Source: Bradyrhizobium sp. CCBAU 53340 | GTDB taxonomy: Bacteria; Pseudomonadota; Alphaproteobacteria; Rhizobiales; Xanthobacteraceae | Direction: 5' to 3' | Length of the DNA stretch: 64,000 nt | Assembly (NCBI RefSeq): GCF_015291645.1 | Contig: NZ_CP030056.1 | Span: 62,001-126,000 of the forward strand | Part shown: positions 1 to 7,951 of the stretch, piece by piece | Numbering within the stretch: the stretch's first letter is position 1 | How the letters are laid out: every line of letters begins with the position of its first letter | Notes under the pieces: model-generated | The model's input: the letters and a program-made list of their open reading frames with translations, nothing else | What the model was told of the DNA's origin: nothing | Database searches by the model: none | Program-made: the position numbers and the translations under genes

Positions 1-275
1 ATGAGTTTTCCGTGGTGTGCGATCGCGTAGGTCGCAAGCAGCTCACGTTGCATGGATCGTATTTCGAGATTGCGAACGGTGTTCTGCACATACGAGATCG
101 AGAGACCGGCAAATCTGATCCAGCGTGTGCGGACCGTTTTACGGACGCGATTACCTGTGCATCCGGACGATATCGATGAGGGGGCCGCTCCTGCGCCGAT
201 AGGTTTGAAATCGAAATCGGCTCGCGAATGGCCTGCTGCACATCCGGCAGATGACAACGACGAGAGGAACTACCA
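1..275. other. left edge, no gene assigned
   Basis: No convincing gene is seen before the aminotransferase. On the minus strand one frame stays open from about position 264 to the left edge, with an in-frame ATG near 53. It could be the first few codons of a divergent gene that leaves the window, but the visible stretch is too short to name and has no recognisable domain. The 3' part carries the ribosome binding site of the aminotransferase (a GAGAGGA-type stretch just upstream of 276). Confidence 0.4.
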
Positions 276-1511
276 ATGACAGTCTTCGACGCCGCGTCTG
301 CGTCCAACCGCTCCGAGTTTGCCGCACGCGTGAATCGAATTCAACCGTCGCAGAGTGGTGCTGCGGCCCAGCGAGTGCGGGAATTGCAGGCTCAGGGGCG
401 AACAATTCTCAATCTGACCCAGGGTGAACCCGACTTCGACACACCCGATAATGTCGTGCAGGCTGCGCTCGCCGCCATGAAGAGGGGCGAGACGAAGTAT
501 ACCAACACGGATGGTACGGCAGTCCTGAAAGAGACAATTGCGAAGAAATTCGCGCGTGAGAACGGCCTCTCCTACAAGGTCAGTCAAATTTCGGTCGCCA
601 ACGGCGCCAAACAAATCTTATTCAATGCGTTGGCGGCGACGTTGGATCACGGAGACGAGGTCATCATCCCGGCTCCGTACTGGGTGTCGTACCCGGAAAT
701 GGTGTCGTTCTTCGGTGGGGTACCCAAAATCGTCGCTTGCCCGGCGGCGAGGAACTTCAAGCTCGATCCGATCGATTTGGAACGTGCGATCACGTCGAGG
801 ACTCGGTGGCTCCTCTTGAACTCGCCTTCTAATCCCACGGGGGCCGTATACACGCGCAGGGAGCTGGAGCCAATCATCGATGTATTGCGAAGAAATCCGC
901 ACGTCTGGCTCCTTAGCGACGACATATACGAGCATCTTGTCTATGACGGGCTCGAATATTGTACGCCGGCGGCGATCGATCAGTCCGTCGCGGAGCGAAC
1001 CCTGGTCGTCAATGGCGTCTCGAAGGCCTATTGTATGACGGGTTGGCGCATCGGTTATGCCGCGGGTCCGGCGAAGTTGATATCCCAAATGGCGAAATTG
1101 CAATCTCAGGCCACGGCCAATCCATCGTCCATCAGCCAAGCTGCGGCCGTCGAGGCTTTGAACGGGCCGCAAGAGGGGCTTCGAGAGCGAGCAGAGAAAT
1201 ATCAACGACGGCGCAATCTGGTTCTGGAAGGACTCGCGTCCGTGCCCGGGTTGGCTTGCGACAAGCCGTCCGGCGCCTTTTACGTCTTCCCCTCCTGCCG
1301 CGACCTGATCGGAAAGCGGACCCCGGACGGAACCGTCCTTGCCGATGACAAGGACTTTTGCAAGTATCTCCTCGATGCCGAAGGGGTGGCGGTGGTGCAC
1401 GGAGCGGCCTATGGCTTATCGCCCCACTTCAGAATCTCATATGCTACTGCGGACGAAACCTTAAAGGAGGCCTGTGTCCGCATAGCCCGGGCATGCAGTC
1501 GACTGAGTTGA
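276..1511 (+). CDS. class I/II PLP-dependent aminotransferase (aspartate aminotransferase type)
   Basis: The 411-residue protein has the full fold-type I aminotransferase layout. The substrate-binding region has NLTQGEPDFDTP near residue 46, followed by the PYWVSYPEM motif, NSPSNPTG and DDIYEHLVYDG. The PLP-anchoring lysine is K250 in the SKAYCMTGWRIGY context. Length and motifs match bacterial aspartate aminotransferases of the AspC/AatA Ib type. These transfer the amino group of aspartate and related amino acids such as cysteate to 2-oxoglutarate in the cytosol. The ATG is preceded by a GAGAGGA-like ribosome binding site. It is separated by about 320 bases from the next operon, so it may have its own promoter. 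The position beside a transporter and a racemase-family enzyme suggests a catabolic rather than biosynthetic job. The exact substrate cannot be read from sequence. Confidence 0.9.
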   Translation: MTVFDAASASNRSEFAARVNRIQPSQSGAAAQRVRELQAQGRTILNLTQGEPDFDTPDNVVQAALAAMKRGETKYTNTDGTAVLKETIAKKFARENGLSYKVSQISVANGAKQILFNALAATLDHGDEVIIPAPYWVSYPEMVSFFGGVPKIVACPAARNFKLDPIDLERAITSRTRWLLLNSPSNPTGAVYTRRELEPIIDVLRRNPHVWLLSDDIYEHLVYDGLEYCTPAAIDQSVAERTLVVNGVSKAYCMTGWRIGYAAGPAKLISQMAKLQSQATANPSSISQAAAVEALNGPQEGLRERAEKYQRRRNLVLEGLASVPGLACDKPSGAFYVFPSCRDLIGKRTPDGTVLADDKDFCKYLLDAEGVAVVHGAAYGLSPHFRISYATADETLKEACVRIARACSRLS

Positions 1512-1828
1512 TGCAGCTCGCTGCCCTGACAATACGTGTGGAGCGATGTCGGACCACATTCGAGCAGCTCATATCGTTTTGCGGTTCATCGGGTCCGTGA
1601 TGCGAAATGGAGATCTGCGACATGATGTCATCATTGCTCCAGGGCCGCATGAGCTCTCTAACCAGCGTTCTGTATCGCGGCCAAACGGGCGAACCGCCAA
1701 GATCAACTCATCGAGCTGGCCGCTGAGCTGGTCTTGCAAAACCGCCTCCACGAAAGTCGAGGTATTTGGTAGCTTGAAATAATACTACCAAATGGCTAGC
1801 CTCAAAGCGATCGACAAGGGAGGAAGTA
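1512..1828. other. intergenic region upstream of the isomerase/ABC operon
   Basis: About 317 bases without a credible gene. It contains a 9-base perfect inverted repeat (annotated separately) close to the start of the isomerase gene and a strong Shine-Dalgarno stretch (GGGAGGAAG) just before 1829. It most likely holds the promoter and operator of the 1829-6516 operon. No terminator-like hairpin with a T tract was seen after the aminotransferase. Confidence 0.5.
1764..1793. promoter_or_regulatory. inverted repeat, probable operator
   Basis: The arms ATTTGGTAG (1764-1772) and CTACCAAAT (1785-1793) are exact reverse complements with a 12-base AT-rich spacer. The repeat ends 35 bases before the ATG at 1829. 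That position and the lack of a T tract fit an operator for a dimeric regulator better than a terminator. No regulator gene lies next to it, so the binding protein is unknown. Confidence 0.5.
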
Positions 1829-2590
1829 ATGGCCGCCATTCGACGGATAGGTATCCTCGCGCCGCCGATAAATGTGGCTATGGAAACCGAGCTACCGTCC
1901 TACGTTCCTCCCAATGTCAAGCTCAATCACAACAGGCTCACCAAACCCGGCACCGCTATAGCGAAGGAAGCGCAGCTCGCTATGGCCAACTCGTTGGATC
2001 GAGCGGCCTCGGATCTCGCACAGGCGAATCCGGAGGTGATAGTTTACGGATGTACGAGTGCCAGCTTCCTAGAGGGGCTAGGCAACGAAGCCAAGCTAGC
2101 CGACCGCATCACGATGTTGACCGGAATTCCCGCTGTCACCACTTCAACAGCCGTCATCGAAGCCTTGAAGGCCGTTCGGGCGACCAGAGTATTCATGCTC
2201 ACTCCCTATCCGGATCTAATCAACAAGGAAGAGGCCCTCTTTCTGCAGCACTATGGCTTCGGCGTGGAGGCCGTCGATTCCTTCTTTTGCGCAGATGGAC
2301 GACAGATCCTGACCATCTCGTCGGCGGACGTTGCCTCCAAGGTGCTCTCAAGCCGTGAGGTCATTTCAAGGTGTGACGCCGTGTTTGTCAGTTGCACCAA
2401 TTTGCTGGTGATGGATCAAATCGACCGATTGGAAAGGGAATTGAACCTGCCGGTTGTCACCTCGAACCAAGCCTCTCTTTGGGCGGCACTCCGAAGGATG
2501 AAGATCGATGTCACCTCAACGGGGGTAGGCCGCCTGTTCAAGGAGCGGCGGCCACAAGAAGCACCGGTATTCGAGTTGAGCAATGCCTAA
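1829..2590 (+). CDS. Asp/Glu racemase superfamily protein, maleate cis-trans isomerase / arylmalonate decarboxylase type
   Basis: This 253-residue protein belongs to the aspartate/glutamate/hydantoin racemase superfamily. It has the two cysteines expected for the maleate isomerase subgroup: C75 in YGCTSASF and C189 in VSCTNL. Maleate isomerases use both, whereas arylmalonate decarboxylases keep only the second, so the pair favours an isomerase or racemase. The N-terminal RIGILAPPINVAMETE stretch and the length agree with that group. A strong ribosome binding site (GGGAGGAAG) precedes the ATG. The gene overlaps the next one by 8 bases and heads a five-gene operon with a polyamine-type ABC transporter. 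It probably acts on an imported dicarboxylate or amino-dicarboxylate, or on a breakdown product. Maleate would fit a maleamate-type heterocycle pathway, but the other genes of such a pathway are absent here. Confidence 0.8.
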   Translation: MAAIRRIGILAPPINVAMETELPSYVPPNVKLNHNRLTKPGTAIAKEAQLAMANSLDRAASDLAQANPEVIVYGCTSASFLEGLGNEAKLADRITMLTGIPAVTTSTAVIEALKAVRATRVFMLTPYPDLINKEEALFLQHYGFGVEAVDSFFCADGRQILTISSADVASKVLSSREVISRCDAVFVSCTNLLVMDQIDRLERELNLPVVTSNQASLWAALRRMKIDVTSTGVGRLFKERRPQEAPVFELSNA

Positions 2591-3740
2591 CCGCGCCGTC
2601 AGGATCGTCGAACCGCCAGCATGCTCGATCGATTCCGACGCGGATAGAGTGGCCGCGCTCGAAATCATCGAAGTGTCGAAACGATTTGGAGATAACTCGA
2701 TCGTCGACAACTTGTCATTGACGGTCAAGCAGGGCGAATTTTTGACATTTTTGGGACCGTCAGGCTGCGGTAAATCAACGACCTTGCGCATGATCGCGGG
2801 GTTCGAGCAGCCGGACGCGGGATCAATCAAGATCGGCGGCCATGTGATGACGGGCGTTGCGCCTTATCGGCGTCCCGTCGGCTTGGTCTTCCAAGGTTTG
2901 GCGCTATTTCCGCACCTTACTGTCGAGGAGAACATCGCCTTCGGGCTGGCGGTGAAAAAGGTCAAACGCGACGAAATCGTAGCAAGAGTACGCGAGGCGC
3001 TCGCGTTGGTGGATCTGAGCGAGCTCGGACGACGTCGGATACAACAGATATCGGGCGGTCAACGTCAACGCGTGGCCCTGGCGCGCGCGCTGGTCACTGG
3101 CCCGTCCGTTCTCCTGCTGGATGAGCCCTTCGGTGCACTGGACTTCAAGCTGCGCCGCCAGATGCAGATCGAATTGAAGCGTATCCAGCACCAAGTCGGC
3201 ACAACATTCGTATTCGTGACTCATGATCAGGAAGAGGCGATGATCCTGTCGGATCGGATAGCCGTTTTCAATCATGGAAAGCTCGAACAATTGGGCAGCG
3301 CGCGTGAGGTCTACGAGAACCCGAAGAATGCATTCGTCGGAGGCTTCCTCGGGGATATCAACATCTTCGTCGGCCACGTGCAGTCTCTCGAGAAAAACGG
3401 TGCGAGTCTGCACCTGAGCGAGGTCTCGGCCGACGCTCTGATAGTGGCAACTCCAGAGATGAAAATCGGCGCAGAAGTCGCGATATCGATTCGTCCCGAG
3501 AACGTACGTGTGGGACGCGAAGTGTGGGGTAACAGTTGTCTTATGGTCGGCCAGATCGTGGCGAACATCTATATGGGCGCGACCGTCCGTCAAAGCGTTG
3601 TGGTCGACGACAAGGTCGTGGTGGTGGATACGACGGCCCGGCATGTGCAGCAGCAAGGCCTGCTTCCGGGAACTCAGGTCAAGTTGGCATGGGATTTGGA
3701 GGACGCCATCGTTTTCGCGAACAAGGAGGTGCGGAAGTGA
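2583..3740 (+). CDS. ABC transporter ATP-binding protein, spermidine/putrescine (PotA) type
   Basis: A 385-residue ATPase with Walker A GPSGCGKST at 58-66, a signature loop written ISGGQRQR, Walker B ending LLLDEPFGALD, and the switch histidine in FVTHDQEEA. About 130 residues follow the ATPase core and include a TOBE-like segment. This is usual for PotA/FbpC importers of polyamines, iron or similar cations. The start overlaps the isomerase stop by 8 bases and the end overlaps the GTG start of the binding protein by 4, so the genes are translationally coupled. It energises import through the two permeases at 4810 and 5716. The true substrate is unknown; the neighbouring enzymes suggest an amino-acid- or dicarboxylate-like compound rather than a free polyamine. 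Confidence 0.9.
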   Translation: MPNRAVRIVEPPACSIDSDADRVAALEIIEVSKRFGDNSIVDNLSLTVKQGEFLTFLGPSGCGKSTTLRMIAGFEQPDAGSIKIGGHVMTGVAPYRRPVGLVFQGLALFPHLTVEENIAFGLAVKKVKRDEIVARVREALALVDLSELGRRRIQQISGGQRQRVALARALVTGPSVLLLDEPFGALDFKLRRQMQIELKRIQHQVGTTFVFVTHDQEEAMILSDRIAVFNHGKLEQLGSAREVYENPKNAFVGGFLGDINIFVGHVQSLEKNGASLHLSEVSADALIVATPEMKIGAEVAISIRPENVRVGREVWGNSCLMVGQIVANIYMGATVRQSVVVDDKVVVVDTTARHVQQQGLLPGTQVKLAWDLEDAIVFANKEVRK

Positions 3741-4783
3741 AGCACGCTGCCGGTCTATTGATGGCCCTGAGCTTGTTCAGCCTTTCGACGACGGTTGCGT
3801 GCGCCGCCGACGGAGAAGTTGTCATGGGCACCTGGGGAGGAGGCAACAGCGAGATGTGGCGAGAGAAAGTCGGCAAGCCGTTCTCCGCGTCGTCCGGTAT
3901 CGTGGTCAAGATCCGCGACTGGTCGGATCCGGAGCCGACGTTAAGAGCCCAAGCGAGAAAACCTCAGTTCAACGTCGCACTGGGCACCTGCTACAACGCC
4001 GCAAATCTCCAAAAGGATGGATTGCTGGAAAGCTTTAAGAAGGAAGACTTCCCCGAACTGGCTAATTTCGAGAAGTCGTCCTATCTGATAGACCAGAACG
4101 GCGAAGTTTACGCTTTCGGCATCTACTTTCAGTATTACGGGGCCGCATTCAACAGCGATCAGGCAAAAGCGTCAGACTTCGAGTCCTGGCGGGCATTGGC
4201 CGACCCGAAATTCAAGGATAAAGTCGCTATCGCCCGGCCGATCTATGCTGCTCCCAATGATTTGGTTCTCTTTGCGAAAGTCGGAGGGGGCGACGAAAAC
4301 AACATTCAGCCCGGCATTCCTCTGCTTACGTCGATCGCGCGTAATGCTCTGACTGTCACGAACTCCACTGCTCAGATGAATGCCCTGCTGTCGCGCGGAG
4401 AGGTCACGGCGGGAGCCTACTATTCGAGCCGCGTCTGGACCATGCGGGCTTCCGGTGTAAAGAACGTCGATATCACAATACCCTCCGAAGGAGGATTGCT
4501 GCTGTCATATTTCTTGATCGTGCCGAAAGGCGCGAAGAATCTGGACGCCGTGAAAGCCTGGATAAACTATGCTTTAAGGCCAGCACCAGAATTGGCCATG
4601 CTTGATGCGTCTGGCTTCCTACCGCTCAATCAAACTGCCGCGCTTAGCCAGGAACAGCTCAAGGAGGTTGGTTCGCCGCAATCGTTGCGTTCGAAACTTT
4701 ACCAGCCAGACTGTTCGGTGCTTGCCGCGAACCAGGAGAAGCGGGTCAATTTGGTCGAACAAATCTACTCTCAGGTCAAGTAA
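3737..4783 (+). CDS. periplasmic substrate-binding protein of a PotD-type ABC transporter
   Basis: The GTG at 3737 is chosen because it overlaps the ATPase stop (GTGA) and gives a textbook signal peptide: MKHAAG, a hydrophobic stretch of about 15 residues, then a VACAA|DG-like cleavage site near residue 24. The same frame is open further upstream inside the ATPase gene, but that part is a shadow. The mature domain of about 324 residues begins with VVMGTWGGGNSEMW and resembles extracellular solute-binding family 1 proteins of the spermidine/putrescine group. It delivers the substrate to the permeases encoded next. About 26 bases separate it from the first permease. Confidence 0.87.
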   Translation: MKHAAGLLMALSLFSLSTTVACAADGEVVMGTWGGGNSEMWREKVGKPFSASSGIVVKIRDWSDPEPTLRAQARKPQFNVALGTCYNAANLQKDGLLESFKKEDFPELANFEKSSYLIDQNGEVYAFGIYFQYYGAAFNSDQAKASDFESWRALADPKFKDKVAIARPIYAAPNDLVLFAKVGGGDENNIQPGIPLLTSIARNALTVTNSTAQMNALLSRGEVTAGAYYSSRVWTMRASGVKNVDITIPSEGGLLLSYFLIVPKGAKNLDAVKAWINYALRPAPELAMLDASGFLPLNQTAALSQEQLKEVGSPQSLRSKLYQPDCSVLAANQEKRVNLVEQIYSQVK

Positions 4784-4809
4784 GCAATAAATTGGAAAGC
4801 GGCGGGTCA

Positions 4810-5706
4810 ATGACGGATGTCGGAACTGAGAGGACGACCCGGCGGCACAGCGGCAGCGGAATGTTGTTCAAGGCGCGGCCGGTAAAAGTCGACTCCCAAT
4901 TTCTTCTTCTCGTTCCAACTAGCGTACCGTTGATGCTTCTGGCGATCGGTGTCATCTCACTCGTGGTCGGCTCGTTCACGTCGAACAACGAATTGAGCTT
5001 CGCGCAATACCAGGCAGTCTTGGCGCGTAAAGATTACATTGAGACTCTTTATCGAACGATTTGGTTGGCCGGTCTCACGACCTCGATTTCGCTCCTGATA
5101 AGCTATCCCACTGCCTACTGGATCGCGCGATATCCGGGAAGGCGCGACATCTTTCTCATCATTCTGATGATGCCCTGGTTGGTAAGCGTCGTCGTGCGAA
5201 CGTACGGCTGGATAGTGATCCTGGGCAAGAAAGGGGTCATTAGCCAGGCGTTGATGTCATCAGGCCTGATCGCGGGTCCATTAGAAATCCTGTTCAGTCC
5301 GACCGCCATCGTGATCGGGCTGGTTCATGTATTCTCACCCTTCATGATCCTTGCGATAGTGACAGTTCTGATCCGGCTGGACAAATCACTGGAGGAGGCG
5401 GCAGCCAGTCTCGGCGCGGGACCGTTTGAAACGTTCCGCAGGGTACTGTTGCCGTTGAGCTTTCCTGGGATCGTGACGGGCAGCATCATCGTGTTTCTGA
5501 TGTCAATGGGATCGGTGGTCACTCCTCTGTTGCTCGGCAGCATGCGTGACAAGATGCTTGGTGCGCAAATTTATCAAGATGTCTTTCAACTCTTCAATTT
5601 TCCGAAGGCCGCGGCGCTAGCGATGATTCTTTGCGTCGCTGCCCTGGCGGTCGTGCTGCCTCTGCAGCTACTCGAGGCTCGTGCGAAGAAAAGTGCGGCC
5701 TCTTAG
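4810..5706 (+). CDS. ABC transporter permease, PotB type
   Basis: An inner-membrane permease of about 298 residues with several hydrophobic spans. The permease-ATPase coupling motif EEAAASLGAGPFETFRRVLLP lies near the middle. I chose the ATG at 4810; a TTG at 4792 in the same frame is possible but weaker. The N-terminal tail of about 30 residues is polar. It pairs with the permease at 5716, ten bases downstream, to form the membrane channel of the PotABCD-like importer. Family membership is clear; substrate specificity is not determined by the permease sequence. Confidence 0.87.
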   Translation: MTDVGTERTTRRHSGSGMLFKARPVKVDSQFLLLVPTSVPLMLLAIGVISLVVGSFTSNNELSFAQYQAVLARKDYIETLYRTIWLAGLTTSISLLISYPTAYWIARYPGRRDIFLIILMMPWLVSVVVRTYGWIVILGKKGVISQALMSSGLIAGPLEILFSPTAIVIGLVHVFSPFMILAIVTVLIRLDKSLEEAAASLGAGPFETFRRVLLPLSFPGIVTGSIIVFLMSMGSVVTPLLLGSMRDKMLGAQIYQDVFQLFNFPKAAALAMILCVAALAVVLPLQLLEARAKKSAAS

Positions 5707-5715
5707 GGAGGTAGG

Positions 5716-6516
5716 ATGAAAGTCGCTTGCCGCATAGTCGCCGTCCTAGTGCTCGCCTTTTTGCTCGCACCGATTGTGGTCGTGGTGCTGTCCTCATTCT
5801 TCGAGTCGGGATTCATCGAAGTTCCGCTCAGCCAGCCTTCACTGAAGTGGTACAGTCAATTCTTCAGTAGCGACGAGTGGATTTTAACGGCGGCCGACAG
5901 CGTCGTCATTGCTTTTGTTGTCGCGGTGGCGAGCACTGCCCTAGCGCTGACAACCGCATTGGTGACCGCGCGCCGCCATTTTTGGGGCCGCGCATCATTC
6001 GAGTTCATGATTTTGGTGCCGCTGGTATTGCCGCACGCCGCAATGGGTGTCGTGATGCTGACCGTGATCGGATCGCTCGGCTGGAATGGAACGTATAGCG
6101 GCATTGTGCTGGCCCATACAATCCTAGCGTTACCCTTCGCTTATCGACCGATCCTGAACAACATGCGGAGCCTTGAGAAGGATGTCGAGGAGGCGGCGAT
6201 GAATCTGGGCGCGACGCCCGTCGTGATGTTCTTCAAGGTTATTCTTCCACTGATGCGGCCGGGCATTGTCACGGCACTCATCTTCAGTTTTATCATTTCG
6301 TTCGACGAGTCGACCGTGACGCTCTTCCTAATCGGACCCGACGCCACAACTCTGCCAGTCAAGATTTTTGCCGCGATACAGGAGGACGCAAGTCCGATTA
6401 TATCGGCAATTTCGACGATGTTGATCGGAGCAACCGTCTTTGTACTGATCGCTGTGCAGAGGTTGGTTGGCTTGGAGGCGTTTGCTGAGGCCGAGGGAGG
6501 GCCAGGCCGGCGATAG
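5716..6516 (+). CDS. ABC transporter permease, PotC type
   Basis: A 266-residue inner-membrane permease. It starts with a hydrophobic span and carries the EAA-type coupling loop EEAAMNLGATPVVMFFKVILP. The C-terminal SFDESTVTLFLIGPDATTLPVKIF stretch is typical of the PotC/PotI subgroup. The start follows a GGGAGGTAGG ribosome binding site directly after the PotB-type stop. It is the last gene of the transporter operon; the next gene is about 260 bases further on. Confidence 0.87.
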   Translation: MKVACRIVAVLVLAFLLAPIVVVVLSSFFESGFIEVPLSQPSLKWYSQFFSSDEWILTAADSVVIAFVVAVASTALALTTALVTARRHFWGRASFEFMILVPLVLPHAAMGVVMLTVIGSLGWNGTYSGIVLAHTILALPFAYRPILNNMRSLEKDVEEAAMNLGATPVVMFFKVILPLMRPGIVTALIFSFIISFDESTVTLFLIGPDATTLPVKIFAAIQEDASPIISAISTMLIGATVFVLIAVQRLVGLEAFAEAEGGPGRR

Positions 6517-6565
6517 CAACGGCTGCTGTGTAGAAGGCGTCCGGTCTCTTCCGACAGGAGGTGCT

Positions 6566-6593
6566 TGACGGCGGAAAAAAGAAGCTGCCGTCA
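6566..6593. terminator. hairpin after the transporter operon, possible terminator
   Basis: TGACGGC (6566-6572) and GCCGTCA (6587-6593) can pair around a 14-base purine-rich loop, about 50 bases after the PotC-type stop. No T tract follows, so intrinsic termination would be weak. It could instead be a Rho-dependent end or an RNA stabiliser. Confidence 0.3.
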
Positions 6594-6602
6594 GCCGGGG
6601 CT

Positions 6603-6619
6603 ATATGCATCATATGCAT
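6603..6619. promoter_or_regulatory. tandem ATATGCAT repeat upstream of the biotin/oxoprolinase-like operon
   Basis: The octamer ATATGCAT occurs twice, at 6603-6610 and 6612-6619, separated by one C. Because ATGCAT is self-complementary, the element is both a direct and an inverted repeat. It lies about 155 bases before the BCCP gene in an AT-rich stretch that stands out from its surroundings. It is probably a regulator binding site. The same octamer recurs once upstream of the island B genes (53882-53889). Confidence 0.35.
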
Positions 6620-6773
6620 GAAAGTAGGTACTTTTGTTATTGGCGTTGTTTTGGCGAACTGTTTTTAGTGTTGCCCAGCATATGGCTGGCACGCAGCTCC
6701 ATCGAGGATCGATGGCTGAATGGCTTCGACGTTTGCGACGCAAGAAGATGAGTCTTGGAGACGAAAAGGAGCC

Positions 6774-7250
6774 ATGAAAAGCGAAGACTTCAAGATGATC
6801 TCAAAGCTCATTGGCTTGATGCATGGATCAGGGGTCGAGGAGCTGGAAGCATCCGACGGAGACTTGCGCGTAAAGATCACGATGTTTGCGGCCGCACAGG
6901 GTAGGCAGGAAATGCATGGGGCGGCGCCTTCCGATCCGCCAGTTGATGCGACCGTGTCGAACGAAGCCGTCGACGAAACGACGTCGTTCGTCTGCGCTTC
7001 AATGCAGGGCATTTTCCATCGCGCGCCCGCGCCGGGTGCCGAACCTTTCGTAGTAGTTGGAAGCCGGATCTCCACAGGTCAGCAGGTCGGCATCATCGAA
7101 GCGATGAAGCTCTTCACTCCACTGCTCGCTCCGACAGCCGGTGTAATCGAGCAAATATTGGTGGAAAACGGAGTGGAAGTGCAGGCCGAACGGCCATTGT
7201 TCAAGGTGAAGTGCAATAGCAATACCAGTAGCGATGGCGAAGCGACATGA
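6774..7250 (+). CDS. biotin carboxyl carrier protein (AccB-like)
   Basis: The ATG at 6774 is preceded by AAAAGGA and gives 158 residues; an upstream in-frame ATG at 6720 lacks such a site. The N-terminal third is an AccB-like helical region, followed by a variable acidic linker. The C-terminal biotinyl domain has the classic EAMK motif with the biotin-accepting lysine at K112, then PLLAPTAGVIEQILVENG. It should be biotinylated by BirA and carry carboxybiotin from the biotin carboxylase (10158-11522) to a carboxyltransferase, plausibly the PxpB/PxpC pair encoded next. The stop overlaps the pxpB start (ATGA), so this BCCP is dedicated to this operon and not the housekeeping fatty-acid enzyme. 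Confidence 0.9.
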   Translation: MKSEDFKMISKLIGLMHGSGVEELEASDGDLRVKITMFAAAQGRQEMHGAAPSDPPVDATVSNEAVDETTSFVCASMQGIFHRAPAPGAEPFVVVGSRISTGQQVGIIEAMKLFTPLLAPTAGVIEQILVENGVEVQAERPLFKVKCNSNTSSDGEAT

Positions 7251-7951
7251 AGCCTTCCAGGCCGATAGAGTTTGCAAACCCGCAGGTGAGCTTGTGCGGA
7301 AGTGCGGCGCTCTTGTTCGATGCGGAGGGGCCGATGTGTCTACCCACACAGGAGCGTATCTGGACTCTTAGCAAGCAGGTCGGTCAATGGGACGTGGTTG
7401 TCGATACTCAAGTCGGTATGAATAATCTTCTCGTCCTGTTCGACTCTTCGAAGGCCGATCCGGAAGCACTTGCATCGAGACTTCTGGAGAGCTGGAGGAA
7501 AGTTGAACCGGGCGGTCCACAAGGGAAGCTTCTTGAGGTTGGTGTCGTTTATGGAGGCGATCGCGGCATGGACCTTGGTGAACTGGCTGCTCATCACGGT
7601 ATCGATCCGGAGACCGTCGTAAAGCTGCATTCCACTCCGGAATATGTCGTGTTCGCGCCCTCCACGACGCCGGGATTCGGCTATCTCTTCGGTTTAGACC
7701 CACGTCTCTTCACACCTCGAAGAAAGGTGCCCGTGGTGCGTCCGTTTGGGGGAAATGTGACGATCGGGGGCGGGCAATCAAATCTTGGAAATCCTCGCGG
7801 CGCCGGTGGGCCACCGACGTTTCCGACCGGCTGGTACGTCATCGGGCACGTACCGGAGGCGCCGGTGCCGTTTGATCTAAGTCGCAATCCGCCAAATCTT
7901 CTCGATGTCGGTGATCGAATTCGCTTCCGCGTGGAGCGCATAGAGAGATGA
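7247..7951 (+). CDS. pxpB: 5-oxoprolinase subunit B / allophanate hydrolase subunit 1 (KipI) family
   Basis: A 234-residue cytosolic protein of the PxpB/KipI/AHS1 family. Typical stretches are the cyclophilin-like core PEYVVFAPSTTPGFGYLFGLDP, the GNVTIGGGQSN loop and the TGWYVIGHVPEAPV end. PxpB and PxpC together form the catalytic part of the prokaryotic ATP-dependent 5-oxoprolinase with PxpA, and are homologous to the C-terminal region of urea carboxylase. Starts and stops overlap by four bases on both sides. In this operon the pair sits among biotin carboxylase genes, so a carboxylation-coupled lactam or amide hydrolysis is more plausible than regulation of sporulation kinases as for Bacillus KipI. 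Confidence 0.88.
   Translation: MKPSRPIEFANPQVSLCGSAALLFDAEGPMCLPTQERIWTLSKQVGQWDVVVDTQVGMNNLLVLFDSSKADPEALASRLLESWRKVEPGGPQGKLLEVGVVYGGDRGMDLGELAAHHGIDPETVVKLHSTPEYVVFAPSTTPGFGYLFGLDPRLFTPRRKVPVVRPFGGNVTIGGGQSNLGNPRGAGGPPTFPTGWYVIGHVPEAPVPFDLSRNPPNLLDVGDRIRFRVERIER

Noticed and set aside
618..1400. A 260-codon minus-strand frame across the first aminotransferase
   Set aside because: Shadow frame of a clear PLP enzyme; no recognisable sequence features.
1792..2358. A 188-codon plus-strand frame overlapping the isomerase
   Set aside because: Serine/arginine/glutamine-rich shadow of the isomerase gene, which has the better ribosome site and conserved cysteines.
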